NCBI GenBank assembly: GCA_910575505.1 | Contig: CAJTFK010000014.1 | Coordinates: 1-64,000, forward strand | Reading direction: 5' to 3' | DNA: 64,000 nucleotides | Source: Oscillospiraceae bacterium | GTDB taxonomy: Bacteria > Bacillota > Clostridia > Oscillospirales > Oscillospiraceae | Shown: positions 8,998 to 16,278 of the stretch, one piece after another | Layout: each line of letters starts with the position of its first letter | How positions within the stretch are numbered: position 1 is the stretch's first letter | Notes under the pieces: generated by a model | Seen by the model: the letters and a program-made list of their open reading frames with translations, nothing else | What the model was told of the DNA's origin: nothing | The model's database searches: none | Program-made: the position numbers and the translations under genes

Positions 8998-10509
8998 TCA
9001 GATTTTCCACTCAATTTGCAGCTTCTCGCTGGTGGCACGAATGACGGTAATCATCAAATCCACCACCTGCTGCTTGTCCTCAAAGCTGACATTCTCCCAA
9101 TCATCCAGATAATTGGAAATCGTGTCAATCTGCTCCGGGGACACGGCCTCGGCGGTCAGCTTGGCAATCTCGCTGGCAAGGGCCTGACGGCGGCTGTCCA
9201 ATTCCTCAATCTTGGCGTTGGCGTAGGAGATCAGCACCGGGGTCGCACCCGTCAGCGTGTCCAGCAGCTTTTCAATCTCGCTTTCCACCTGGGCCAGCTC
9301 CATCTGCTTTGCCGTCAGCTTCGGGCTGGCGGCTCTTTTCTTTTTGTGGCCCGTCAGCGTCTTGTGGTCCTCCAGCTTCTTCACCATCTGTTGGTAAACT
9401 ACCGCCTCCAAATCATGGAGCCGGACAGCGCCACAGCCAGGACAGGATTTATTTTCTGCGTGTTTCGAGCAGCGAAAATAGAGATGCCCGCAAGAGTGAG
9501 CCGCCATCAGAGCGTAGCCGCAGTTACCACACTTGATTTTCCCGGCCATCCACGAATGACGGGCTTTCCTCGCGGGCTGGTAACTTTGGCTTGCCATGAT
9601 TTTCTTTCGCACCTGGAGCCACAAATCAGACGGGATAAATCCCTCGCTGGGGGCCAGCACCAACATCTGGCCTTGCAGATACTTGTGCTTGTTGTCGGTG
9701 TTGCCTTTGCTCCGATAGTAGTAGCAGCCGTTGGTTCCAGCGAAGTCGGCGGCATCGTTGTAAATCTCCGTTCCCTGGCTCTTGAAAAACTCGTAAATGT
9801 CCAAATCAGCCATTGCGTAAATTGGATTGCGGAGGATTAGGCTGATTGTTGACCTGGAAAACGGTTTTCCATAGAATGACCTCACACCTTGGGCCGTAAG
9901 CTGGGTGGCGATGTCGTGGAGCGAAATGCGCGGGTCAATATACATCTCGTACATCTTCCGCACGAACGCCGCCTCGGTCGGCTCAATCACCAGCTTCTTT
10001 GTATGGATGCCGTCAATAATGATAGGCTCCGTCCGAAATCCATAAGGCGCACGCCCACCCATTTTGAAACCGCGCTGGCACCTGGCGTACCATGCGTCCT
10101 GCACCCGTTTCTGGATGGTTTCTCGCTCCAACTGTGCGAACACAATGCAGATGTTCAGCATCGCCCGGCCCATCGGTGTGGACGTGTCGAACTTCTCCGT
10201 GGAAGAAATAAATTCCACGTTGTACTCCTGGAACAGCGCCATCATGTTTGCGAAGTCCAGAATGGAACGGCTGATGCGGTCGAGCTTGTAAACAACTACC
10301 CTGGCAATCAGTCCGCGCTTGATGTCCTCTACCAGCATTTGAAACTGGGGCCTGTCCGTATTCTTACCACTGTAACCCTTATCTTGATACTCCCGGCAGC
10401 TTCCACCCCTCAATTCATATTTGCAAAACTCAATCTGACTTTCGATAGAAATACTATCCTTTTTGTCAATGGACTGTCTTGCATAAATCGCGTCAATTCG
10501 ATTGTTCAT
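8998..10509 (-). CDS. Large serine recombinase of the nested element
   Basis: A 503-residue protein. The N-terminal resolvase domain has catalytic serine 13 in IYARQSIDKKDS and the motifs VVVYKLDRISRS and FVQLE-like FAQLERETIQKR. A recombinase domain follows, then a zinc ribbon (KCGNCGYALMAAHSCGHLYF with RCSKHAENKSCPGC) and a coiled coil near residues 395-480. It is the probable integrase/excisionase that placed this element in tnpX. The C-terminus lies 50 bases from the element's end. The start ATG at 10509 follows GAAAGGGAG at good spacing. Confidence 0.92.
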   Translation of the reverse strand: MNNRIDAIYARQSIDKKDSISIESQIEFCKYELRGGSCREYQDKGYSGKNTDRPQFQMLVEDIKRGLIARVVVYKLDRISRSILDFANMMALFQEYNVEFISSTEKFDTSTPMGRAMLNICIVFAQLERETIQKRVQDAWYARCQRGFKMGGRAPYGFRTEPIIIDGIHTKKLVIEPTEAAFVRKMYEMYIDPRISLHDIATQLTAQGVRSFYGKPFSRSTISLILRNPIYAMADLDIYEFFKSQGTEIYNDAADFAGTNGCYYYRSKGNTDNKHKYLQGQMLVLAPSEGFIPSDLWLQVRKKIMASQSYQPARKARHSWMAGKIKCGNCGYALMAAHSCGHLYFRCSKHAENKSCPGCGAVRLHDLEAVVYQQMVKKLEDHKTLTGHKKKRAASPKLTAKQMELAQVESEIEKLLDTLTGATPVLISYANAKIEELDSRRQALASEIAKLTAEAVSPEQIDTISNYLDDWENVSFEDKQQVVDLMITVIRATSEKLQIEWKI

Positions 10510-10538
10510 TTTGCGCTCCCTTTCTGAAAAGAAACGGA

Positions 10539-10582
10539 GCTGCTGACAGCTTCATTATACCGTCAGCAGCCCCGCAAATCAA
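10539..10582 (-). promoter_or_regulatory. Promoter of the nested recombinase with -10 inside an inverted repeat
   Basis: On the minus strand a -35 box TTGATT (10577-10582) and a perfect -10 TATAAT (10554-10559) are separated by 17 bases. The 9-bp arms GCTGCTGAC and GTCAGCAGC (10562-10570 and 10539-10547) flank the -10. This suggests autorepression or control by the recombinase or another dimer. Confidence 0.7.
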
Positions 10583-10598
10583 TCTCTATCTGAAAAAA

Positions 10599-10781
10599 TC
10601 ACGAGGTGGGCTTCTCCCTCTGCTGGTACTTGCGAAACACCTCGTAAAGCCGCTGCTCCAACTCCCAGCGCTTCGCCGCCTCCTGCTCCGGGGAGAGGAT
10701 GGGGGTGAGGTTTTCCAGCGGGATTTCCCGGCCCTGGAAAGTCACGATCTCGATCTGCGTCTTGTAGCTGATAAGCTCCAT
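10599..10781 (-). CDS. Small conserved-looking protein upstream of the recombinase
   Basis: A 60-residue protein starting MELISYKTQIEIVTFQGREI and rich in charged residues at the C-terminus. The ATG at 10781 follows AAGGAG with 7-base spacing, which supports a real gene. I do not recognise a domain. Small genes beside recombinases are often directionality factors, but nothing here shows DNA binding. Confidence 0.55.
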   Translation of the reverse strand: MELISYKTQIEIVTFQGREIPLENLTPILSPEQEAAKRWELEQRLYEVFRKYQQREKPTS

Positions 10782-10982
10782 AGGCAACTCCTTGTTTTCA
10801 AAATTTTCATAGTGGACATTTGTCCGAAAAGTGGGCGCTATTTACTCGCACTCGTTTTATTTATACTTGTTATTGTTCTTATAGTTCTTATTAGGGGCCA
10901 GGTTTTTTGCCTGCGTCAGCCGGGTTTCTGCCCTATTACAAGAACAGTTTTCCGGCCATGGTGAAGGACAAGTTTTTATCCA

Positions 10983-11330
10983 TCAGGGGCGGCTAAATTT
11001 TTGTCCATCAGGCAGTTTCACATAGATATGATTGGGCTTGGAAAACTGCTGCCGTTTGCGCTCAATCAGACCCGCCGCCTCCAACTCAGCCAATATATTC
11101 TTGGCAGTGGTCATGCTCTTGCCGAGCATTTCGGCTATCTTCTCAATCGGGAAGATGATATAAACTCTCCCAGCTTCGTCCGTCCACCCGTTGAGCTGGG
11201 ACAGCCGCGCCCGGTCAAGCAAAAGAGCATAGGTCAGCTTGGCGGTAAGGGTCAGGCCCATGTCTAGCAGGAACCAGGGGAAGAAGAAATAGGGCGGCAA
11301 TTCGGTAGTTATCGTCATGTAGTCGGTCAT
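10983..11330 (-). CDS. RepA N-terminal domain protein, short form
   Basis: A 115-residue protein made only of the RepA winged helix (PYFFFPWFLLDMGLTLTAKL, and KIAEMLGKSMTTAKNILAEL). It is homologous to the outer element's RepA, whose C-terminal domain is absent here. It ends DGQKFSRP at a stop. The sequence just downstream still encodes similar DGxK/GRK-type fragments in other frames, down to about 10870, so the tail appears frameshifted and decayed. The ATG follows AAGGAGG. Confidence 0.78.
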   Translation of the reverse strand: MTDYMTITTELPPYFFFPWFLLDMGLTLTAKLTYALLLDRARLSQLNGWTDEAGRVYIIFPIEKIAEMLGKSMTTAKNILAELEAAGLIERKRQQFSKPNHIYVKLPDGQKFSRP

Positions 11331-11479
11331 GGTATTAGCCTCCTTAGTGTGGGGCTGTCAGACCGCCGTTGTGGGCCGTTAGAGGCCCGTTTTCAGGGGT
11401 GGAAAGGAAATGTATCAGGCCCCCTTTGAGGGCGGTCTTGAAAGCCTTGATTTTACTGCATTTTTGGAGGGTACTTTTT

Positions 11480-11848
11480 CTACACATCAGCCCGGTTTTT
11501 CTTTGCCCAGGCCCGCTTGCTCCGTTTTGCCCGTTCTGCGGCACAGATAGAGCAGTAGAGGGTGTTTTGCTTGGGCGGGGTAAATGGCCTCCCACATTCC
11601 CGGCAGCGCCGCTGTCTAACGGTGGACTGAGGGAACAGCGCGGCGCACAGGCCAATGTCCAGGGGAAGGACGGCGGCGCGGAACCATTTGCAAATCAGGG
11701 AATAGGTGATGCTCTGCGGACAAACACATTCCTCGCCGTTGTCCAGGAGCACGCAGTTCCCGCAATCGTAGTTGCAGCACTCCCGCACCAATCTCCGGGC
11801 GGTTCGGTACTGCTGGTAGGTCATGTGGGGGATTTCGGATGCTGCCAT
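11480..11848 (-). CDS. Cysteine-rich VLP domain protein (nested element)
   Basis: A 122-residue homologue of the protein at 6148-6534, with matching cysteine clusters (RECCNYDCGNCVLLDNGEEC), the AAVLPLDIGLCAAL segment and a C-terminal zinc-ribbon-like CRECGRPF...YCSIC. It lies upstream of the RepA-like gene in the same order as in the outer element. This shows common ancestry of the two backbones. Role unknown. Confidence 0.85.
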   Translation of the reverse strand: MAASEIPHMTYQQYRTARRLVRECCNYDCGNCVLLDNGEECVCPQSITYSLICKWFRAAVLPLDIGLCAALFPQSTVRQRRCRECGRPFTPPKQNTLYCSICAAERAKRSKRAWAKKNRADV

Positions 11849-11966
11849 TTCACACGCTCCCCCTGCAAAATCCTAAAAGCGTCAGATTTGCGTTTTTAGC
11901 GTGAGTGCCAATCTGGCGTTGACGATACCTGACCCGCAGGAAAGGAACAGACGCAAAGCGGGTGTG

Positions 11967-12085
11967 GGGCCCCCGCGCAAGCCCAGCGAAGCGGGTTGCG
12001 TGGGGAAAGGAGGAGCAAGGGAGCGAACGCAGTTTTCGCCGCAGGCGGAAACGAAGTTGAGCGGACTTTGCGACGACGCGCGCAA
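11967..12085. repeat. Structured repeat copy R1 (three hairpins)
   Basis: This copy contains a stem CGCAA...TTGCG (11976-11980 with 11996-12000, loop containing CAGCGAAGC), a purine-rich linker (GGAGGAGCAAGGGAGCG), a second stem GTTTTCGCC/GGCGGAAAC (12032-12040 with 12044-12052), and a third small stem GCG-ACGA-CGC. Copies R2 (12142-12253) and R3 (54320-54450) share the linker and architecture, with altered but still complementary stems. No protein gene overlaps it. Confidence 0.75.
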
Positions 12086-12092
12086 GGGGTTT

Positions 12093-12145
12093 GGGGAGTG
12101 CAGCTCCCCATCGCGTCCGAAGGACGCAACGCCCCAACCTGGGGC
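12093..12145. repeat. Array of three small GC hairpins between R1 and R2
   Basis: Three perfect hairpins follow each other: GGGGAG/CTCCCC (12093-12098 with 12104-12109), GCGTCC/GGACGC (12113-12118 with 12122-12127) and GCCCCA/TGGGGC (12131-12136 with 12140-12145). A comparable hairpin chain follows copy R3 at 54482-54558. Confidence 0.7.
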
Positions 12146-12253
12146 CCCCGCAAAGTCGCAGACTTTGTGGGGAGAGGAGGAGCAAGGGAGCGAGCGCAGT
12201 TTTCGCCGCAAGGCGGAAATGGAGATGAGCGGACTTTGCGACGACGTGCGCAC
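12142..12253. repeat. Structured repeat copy R2
   Basis: The first stem is here CAAAGTC/GACTTTG (12151-12157 with 12161-12167), wholly different in sequence from R1 but still complementary. The second stem is GTTTTCGCC/GGCGGAAAT (12199-12207 with 12212-12220). The linker and the block GAGCGGACTTTGCGACGACG are shared with R1. The rest of the gap to the next gene (12254-12439) shows nothing I can assign. Confidence 0.75.
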
Positions 12254-12439
12254 GGCACCGGAACGGTGTATAAGTGCGCTGTTGGAAACAGACGGGGTTT
12301 CCAGCACAAAAAATAATGGTGTTCACCGTGACCTCCTTAGCGTAGGAGGGACAAGCCGCCGAAGCAGCTTGTCCCTCCCGGTGATAGGGCGATTGCCCCT
12401 CACCTTGTAGCCATCATGCCGGGGTGATCGTTGGGTAGG

Positions 12440-12838
12440 TCAGCGGAAAAATTTGAAAAACTTTTTCCGCACACCCTCAATGCTGTCATGGACTGCGGCC
12501 TTGGAGCAGCCACACAGCCGCCCAATCTCCGCATAGGAAAGGTCATACAAGGCGTAGAGTAAAAACCGCTCCCGCTGGGTCTTGGTGCAAAGGGCCAGCA
12601 CCGCCAGAATTTCTTCCAGCGTCTCCCGCTGGCAGGCCAATTCCTCCGGGGTGGCGCAGTAGGGCAGAACGCCCTGGGCGGCGATTATGTACTCGTCACA
12701 TTCGCGCCCGTCCCAATGCCGCCGCTGCTCCCGGTCAAGGCTACGCTCGGTACGTTTGGCCAGTTCCCAAAACTCATCAAGGGTGGCAGCGTCCTCATAG
12801 GTCAGCTTGCGGCTGTATCTCTTGATGGTGATCTCCAT
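12440..12838 (-). CDS. Sigma-70 region 4-like factor
   Basis: A 132-residue protein. The C-terminal LCTKTQRERFLLYALYDLSY followed by AEIGRLCGCSKAAVHDSIEG is a sigma region 4 helix-turn-helix. The N-terminus is charged. It is likely a regulator of the nested element, analogous to the sigma-like gene at 2421 but on the minus strand. The start is the ATG at 12838, with AGGAGG just upstream. That ribosome site lies in the arm of a 16-bp perfect hairpin (12847-12889). Confidence 0.8.
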   Translation of the reverse strand: MEITIKRYSRKLTYEDAATLDEFWELAKRTERSLDREQRRHWDGRECDEYIIAAQGVLPYCATPEELACQRETLEEILAVLALCTKTQRERFLLYALYDLSYAEIGRLCGCSKAAVHDSIEGVRKKFFKFFR

Positions 12839-12846
12839 CTTGTTGT

Positions 12847-12889
12847 CCTCCTGTTCAGATTTGGGGAAATGCGAAATCTGAACAGGAGG
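12847..12889 (-). promoter_or_regulatory. 16-bp hairpin that sequesters the ribosome site of the sigma-like gene
   Basis: The arms 12847-12862 and 12874-12889 are perfect 16-base complements separated by 11 bases. In the minus-strand transcript the 3' arm ends in CAGGAGG, the only ribosome site of the gene starting at 12838. Translation should be blocked unless the stem is opened, cleaved or melted. It could instead, or also, be a DNA operator. Confidence 0.7.
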
Positions 12890-12939
12890 GGCGGGCCGCG
12901 ACACCGGGGCCGGATGGAGCGGCCCACAGAAAAAGCAAA

Positions 12940-12972
12940 AGCGCCCGAACAGCTCAAGGCTATTCGGGCGCT
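12940..12972 (-). terminator. Terminator on the minus strand upstream of the sigma-like gene
   Basis: Arms AGCGCCCGAA (12940-12949) and TTCGGGCGCT (12963-12972) form a 10-bp stem. On the minus strand the stem is followed by TTTTGCTTTTT. It would end transcripts coming from the MerR/SDR pair. Confidence 0.65.
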
Positions 12973-13114
12973 GGGGATAACTGTATGGGCAGACTGGAAA
13001 CGACTATTTTCGCAAGTCTGGGTGGAGTTCGCCGCTGCGAGGGTCAGGCTTTTTTTGATAAACTCCTATCTACCTGTAATCGCATGGCGGCACCCTCCTA
13101 ATTGCCGCCAAAAC

Positions 13115-13153
13115 GAAAAAAAGCGGCGGCTCTGATTTCTCAAAGCCGCCGCT
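13115..13153 (-). terminator. Terminator after the SDR gene
   Basis: Arms AGCGGCGGCT (13122-13131) and AGCCGCCGCT (13144-13153) form a perfect 10-bp stem. On the minus strand it is followed by TTTTTTTCG. A second, weaker inverted repeat ACGACGGC/GCCGTCGT lies at 13180-13207. Between the sigma gene and the SDR gene (12839-13249) I see only these control structures. Confidence 0.7.
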
Positions 13154-13249
13154 CCGGGCGTGACAATACTGCTACTTGTACGACGGCTTTTTTTCTTTTG
13201 CCGTCGTGCGGCAGTTACAAAATATATTGATTTGAATTGTGAATTTTGT

Positions 13250-14020
13250 TTACACCTTAACCATCCATTGGGCTATTGGATTGATAATTGATACAGGAAG
13301 CAACTTAGCAGAAAGAACAAGCAACTTATTATAGAGGCCAGCAGTAACTACCCGTTTTCCCTTTTGCAAGTTATTGTAGCCAATAGCAGCAACAACCTCT
13401 GGCTGCATCACAAAAAGTTTGAAAAGTAGGGTGTTGCTGATATTTGCTTTTTCTGCAAATAGAGTTTGGGTTGCACCTGGACATAGACAGGTCACTGTAA
13501 CCCCGCTTCCTTTCAATTCTTGATACAGCCCGTTAGAAAAAGATAAGACATAGGCTTTTGTGGCGGCATATACCACATCATTAGGGCATGGCATATAGGA
13601 GCCGGTAGACCCAATATTCAGAATACGCCCATACCCGCGTTCTATCATTCCAGGTAAAAATAATTTCGTTAAGGCAGTCAATACTTTGATATGGACTTTA
13701 ATCATATCAAGCTCTTTTGAGAGGTTGGTATTTGTAAAGCATCCCGCTTCATTAAAACCAGCATTGTTTACAAGGACATCGATAGATAGGCCCCAACTCT
13801 GGATTTTCTCCATAATCATATCCACTGCATCGACTTCTGCTAAATCGCAGGAAATATATTCAACCGAAATTTGATAGCGTGATTGCAGGTCTATTTGCTG
13901 CTGTTGGAGTTTATCCCTATTTCTTGACACAAGGATGATGTTGTTCCCCATACTTGCAAATTTTTCGACAAATGCTTTTCCGATTCCACTGGTGGTTCCA
14001 GTGATTAAAACTGTATCCAT
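13250..14020 (-). CDS. Short-chain dehydrogenase/reductase (SDR)
   Basis: A 256-residue Rossmann oxidoreductase. The NAD(P)-binding motif TGTTSGIG is near residue 8, the NNAG motif near 85, and the active site Ser with YAATK near 150-155. Substrate is unknown. The C-terminal hydrophobic stretch (LLFKLFVMQPEVVAAIGYNN onward) resembles DltE/YqjQ-type SDRs. I chose the ATG at 14020 because AAGGGAG precedes it; an upstream ATG at 14056 has no ribosome site. It directly follows the MerR gene and is cotranscribed, so it is probably the regulated cargo. Confidence 0.88.
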   Translation of the reverse strand: MDTVLITGTTSGIGKAFVEKFASMGNNIILVSRNRDKLQQQQIDLQSRYQISVEYISCDLAEVDAVDMIMEKIQSWGLSIDVLVNNAGFNEAGCFTNTNLSKELDMIKVHIKVLTALTKLFLPGMIERGYGRILNIGSTGSYMPCPNDVVYAATKAYVLSFSNGLYQELKGSGVTVTCLCPGATQTLFAEKANISNTLLFKLFVMQPEVVAAIGYNNLQKGKRVVTAGLYNKLLVLSAKLLPVSIINPIAQWMVKV

Positions 14021-14022
14021 CT

Positions 14023-14445
14023 CTAACTGTCTCCCTTGCTCTTGAACAAATTCCATTCTTCAAGATATGTCAAATCCTGGGCAGATGGCGATTGCAAGAG
14101 TTTTACATAAAATTCCAATTTCTTTTCTGTCAACGCTAAAGCTTTTTGTAAATTTGCCATTTGGCTATGGAGATCGTCAATGTACTTTTGCACCATAAGG
14201 CGGCGTTGTGAAATCGTTTTTCCGCCCTGTGTCAATAGTAGGATATACTCACGAATAGACCGGATAGGTACATTAGCCATGCGCAGGCATTGTACCATCT
14301 TTATCCACTCAATATCTGTGTCAGAGTATTTCCTATATCTTTGCTCAGTTCTTTCAATCGCTGGAAGTAACTGTTCCTTTTCGTAGTAACGCAGAGTTGC
14401 AGTGGTAAGTCCAGTCATTTCTGCCGCCTCTTTTGCTGAGTACAT
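14023..14445 (-). CDS. MerR-family transcriptional regulator
   Basis: A 140-residue protein with the MerR helix-turn-helix at the N-terminus (YSAKEAAEMTGLTTATLRYY followed by EKEQLLP) and a C-terminal coiled coil (KYIDDLHSQMANLQKAL). No metal-binding cysteines are present, so a small-molecule or stress ligand is more likely than a metal. The ATG at 14445 follows AAAGGCGG. It sits at the right end of the nested element, reading inward, and controls its own operon with the SDR gene. Confidence 0.9.
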   Translation of the reverse strand: MYSAKEAAEMTGLTTATLRYYEKEQLLPAIERTEQRYRKYSDTDIEWIKMVQCLRMANVPIRSIREYILLLTQGGKTISQRRLMVQKYIDDLHSQMANLQKALALTEKKLEFYVKLLQSPSAQDLTYLEEWNLFKSKGDS

Positions 14446-14468
14446 TTCAAATCCGCCTTTCGTCATAT

Positions 14469-14499
14469 AGGATAAACTATGAAGCGCACTTCAAAGCAA
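14469..14499 (-). promoter_or_regulatory. MerR-type promoter with 19-bp spacer and operator
   Basis: On the minus strand the -35 TTGCTT (14494-14499) and -10 TATCCT (14469-14474) are 19 bases apart. The near palindrome TGAAG-N4-CTTCA (14480-14493) lies inside the spacer. An overlong spacer with the dyad in it is the hallmark of MerR-activated promoters. It would drive the merR-SDR operon. A stray TATAAT lies about 35 bases upstream. Confidence 0.7.
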
Positions 14500-14573
14500 G
14501 ATAAAATTATATCATGCGGTAAAATTTTTTTGAACAGCTAAAGTGTGAAATTATAGGCCAACTTAAACAGAAA

Positions 14574-14603
14574 AATCCCAGCACCATCATAGGTGCCGGG
14601 ATT
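14574..14603 (-). terminator. Hairpin terminator just inside the right end of the nested element
   Basis: Arms 14574-14585 (AATCCCAGCACC) and 14592-14603 (GGTGCCGGGATT) form a 12-bp stem with one wobble. On the minus strand it is followed by TTTCTGTTT. It would stop transcripts entering the element from the right. Confidence 0.55.
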
Positions 14604-14651
14604 GTCAGCAACTCCGTATAGATTTTTTGTGGTCTTGTCCATATCAATGAA

Positions 14652-14747
14652 ATGATTTTCCCACAGAAAAACGTCCGTTTCATTGCCATCAATGACGGCG
14701 TTGACAGCGCACAGGGCGACAACGATTTTGCCCCCTTGCGTAACCTT
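14652..14747 (+). pseudogene. tnpX: tnpX internal fragment, right of the nested insertion
   Basis: The plus-strand frame encodes MIFPQKNVRFIAINDGVDSA followed by QGDNDFAPLRNL. This is the segment of TnpX-type recombinases that directly follows the VGMYTE sequence at 8929-8946. Homology stops near 14747; the open frame then runs on through unrelated lysine-rich codons to a stop at about 14814. The rest of tnpX is not in the window. Confidence 0.85.
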
Positions 14748-15259
14748 GTGTGGGGGAAAAAGATGCAGGCAAAAAACGAGAACTTTGTAAGGAAGAAAAG
14801 TAAAAAATATTTCACTTTGCGTTAGAATAATAGATTTCTGGAGACTATTGGAATAAATTTCCGCTTTCTTTCAAAAATAACGCTGCCGGAGATGCAAAAT
14901 CGCCGTTTTTAATTGGGAGTGAAGTCACTATCACCCTCCCAGGCCAGGGAGGGATTTACCGTCGCAATGAGCTGGAGGGATAATCTGGAGGCGGCTCTGG
15001 AGGGTCCGTTGAGGGCATGTCTTGCAAGGCTGGCGGAAAAAGGAAAGGCGGCTGGATAATCGAAAGCACCGGGCATAACCAGACAACGCGACGCCCCAGG
15101 CATATGCCTGGGGCGTTTGGTTTCCGCATAGCGGCGGCATTTCCCGTCATTGTTACATATGCTTCGCTTGTGCGGGGTTCCTTGGTGGTGTTGGTAATAG
15201 CTTTTCAATGAGCTTCCGGCTATACTGTCGTTACAACAAACGGGAAGGAGAACGACAGA
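14748..15259. other. Gene-free junction region with a 26-bp palindrome and a promoter
   Basis: No supported gene lies here. The left half is AT-rich and may contain the end of the conjugative element. A perfect 26-bp palindrome, arm ACGCCCCAGGCAT, spans 15091-15116 and is followed by TTTGGTTT. A -10 box TATACT at 15221-15226 precedes the ribbon-helix-helix gene, with no good -35 box. Confidence 0.6.
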
Positions 15260-15694
15260 ATGGCACAGACTCGAAACTTGTGTGCTCAGCTCCCCCTGGA
15301 CCTCCACGCAAAGGTCTGCGAGGCCAGGGAACAGTCGGGACTGACCACTGCACAGTACATCACCAGCCTGCTCACGGAATATTACGCTATGAAAGAAAAT
15401 GGAGGAAAAGAAGTCATGATGAATGGAAAAACCCGAACCCTCGCCTTCCAGATCGACGAGGACCTCTTCAACCGGATCAAGGCCCACCTGGAGCGGGAAA
15501 CCCAGCGGACCGGCAGGAAGCTGACCCAGCGGGAGTTCGTGCTGAACCTGATCGAGGAAGCGCTGATCGAGGCTGAGGAGGCTGCCGCTGAGGAAGCCGA
15601 GCGGGTCAACGCCTCCATGGCCAGCACCAGCTCCACCGGGACCACCACCGAGGAGGATGATCCCGAGGAGGACCTGCCCCCGGAGAAGCCCTGA
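15260..15694 (+). CDS. Tandem ribbon-helix-helix-like DNA-binding protein
   Basis: A 144-residue protein with two similar segments: NLCAQLPLDLHAKVCEAREQ with SGLTTAQYITSLL, and TRTLAFQIDEDLFNRIKAHL with REFVLNLIEEAL. Both have the beta-strand/helix/helix pattern of Arc/CopG-type proteins. An acidic, threonine-rich tail follows. It is the first gene of the conjugative element and is likely a regulator. The ATG follows AAGGAG. A terminator follows the gene, so it forms a separate transcript. Confidence 0.65.
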   Translation: MAQTRNLCAQLPLDLHAKVCEAREQSGLTTAQYITSLLTEYYAMKENGGKEVMMNGKTRTLAFQIDEDLFNRIKAHLERETQRTGRKLTQREFVLNLIEEALIEAEEAAAEEAERVNASMASTSSTGTTTEEDDPEEDLPPEKP

Positions 15695-15743
15695 AACACC
15701 ACAGAGCCCCCCGTGTGGCCCCGTTGAAGCCCTTGCACCACAA

Positions 15744-15787
15744 GGCCCCCAGCATCCCAAAACCAAAGGGATGCCGGGGTCTTTTTT
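15744..15787 (+). terminator. Terminator after the ribbon-helix-helix gene
   Basis: The stem GGCCCCCAGCATCCC pairs with GGGATGCCGGGGTC (one mismatch) around the loop AAAACCAAA and is followed by TTTTTT. Confidence 0.8.
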
Positions 15788-15805
15788 CGTTCCCAGCAGG
15801 GTGAG

Positions 15806-16051
15806 TCAGACGCTGAAGTTCAACTGACGGTAGTATCCGTCGTAGATGCGGGAAATGGGCTTGTCCGCCACAGCGGGCCGGTTCGGGCCATAGAGCAGGC
15901 TCCCCAATTTGTAGCTGACGCCATTGACACAGACATTCTCCCCGGCGCTGTGGCTTCCAAACTTTGTCAGCCAGGCCAGTGCCTCCCGTACCGTGCAGCC
16001 CCGGCGAAGCTGTCCCTGTTCGTCCCATAGCGGATCATAATCCAGTCCCAT
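15806..16051 (-). CDS. Hypothetical 81-residue protein
   Basis: The protein starts MGLDYDPLWDEQGQLRRGCT and ends YDGYYRQLNFSV. The ATG at 16051 is preceded by GGGAGG, which supports translation. It is antisense to its neighbours and sits between two + strand terminators. I do not recognise a domain. It could be a small regulator or a chance frame; the good ribosome site tips the balance to real. Confidence 0.45.
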   Translation of the reverse strand: MGLDYDPLWDEQGQLRRGCTVREALAWLTKFGSHSAGENVCVNGVSYKLGSLLYGPNRPAVADKPISRIYDGYYRQLNFSV

Positions 16052-16202
16052 CGCACAAAAAACCTCCCATATTTTTTACAACACCGCTAAACATTGTAAC
16101 TGGAAAGACCAGGAAAAGCAATGCCGGACATGGAGAAAAAGACGGGCGGATTTCGTGAATGTTGGGACTTGACAGCGCAAACATTACGGCCCCAGGAGAA
16201 GC

Positions 16203-16248
16203 AGCCGGGCAGGGTATCCCCAAAGGAGTACCCTGCCCGGCTGTTTTT
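16203..16248 (+). terminator. Strong hairpin terminator/attenuator before the TOPRIM gene
   Basis: A perfect 14-bp stem (arms 16203-16216 and 16229-16242, arm AGCCGGGCAGGGTA) with a 12-base loop is followed by five T's. It lies 30 bases upstream of the TOPRIM gene start, so it may attenuate that transcript or end one coming from upstream. Confidence 0.75.
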
Positions 16249-16278
16249 GCTTTCGGCCAGATTGGAGGTGAATTTATT

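Noticed and set aside
11967..12253. CRISPR-like array from the repeated hairpins
   Set aside because: Only two local copies of over 100 bases, no regular spacers, no cas genes. VapD at 51479 has a Cas2-like fold but is not Cas2.
11850..12326. Overlapping open frames on both strands in the repeat region
   Set aside because: Products are arginine/alanine/proline-rich translations of the hairpin repeats in several frames, without ribosome sites.
14507..14815. Minus-strand open frame of 102 codons at the nested element's right end
   Set aside because: The plus strand here encodes the recognisable tnpX fragment, so the minus frame is a shadow.
14909..15766. Minus-strand open frame of 285 codons
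   Set aside because: Mostly antisense to the ribbon-helix-helix gene and running through the 26-bp palindrome; no family resemblance or ribosome site.
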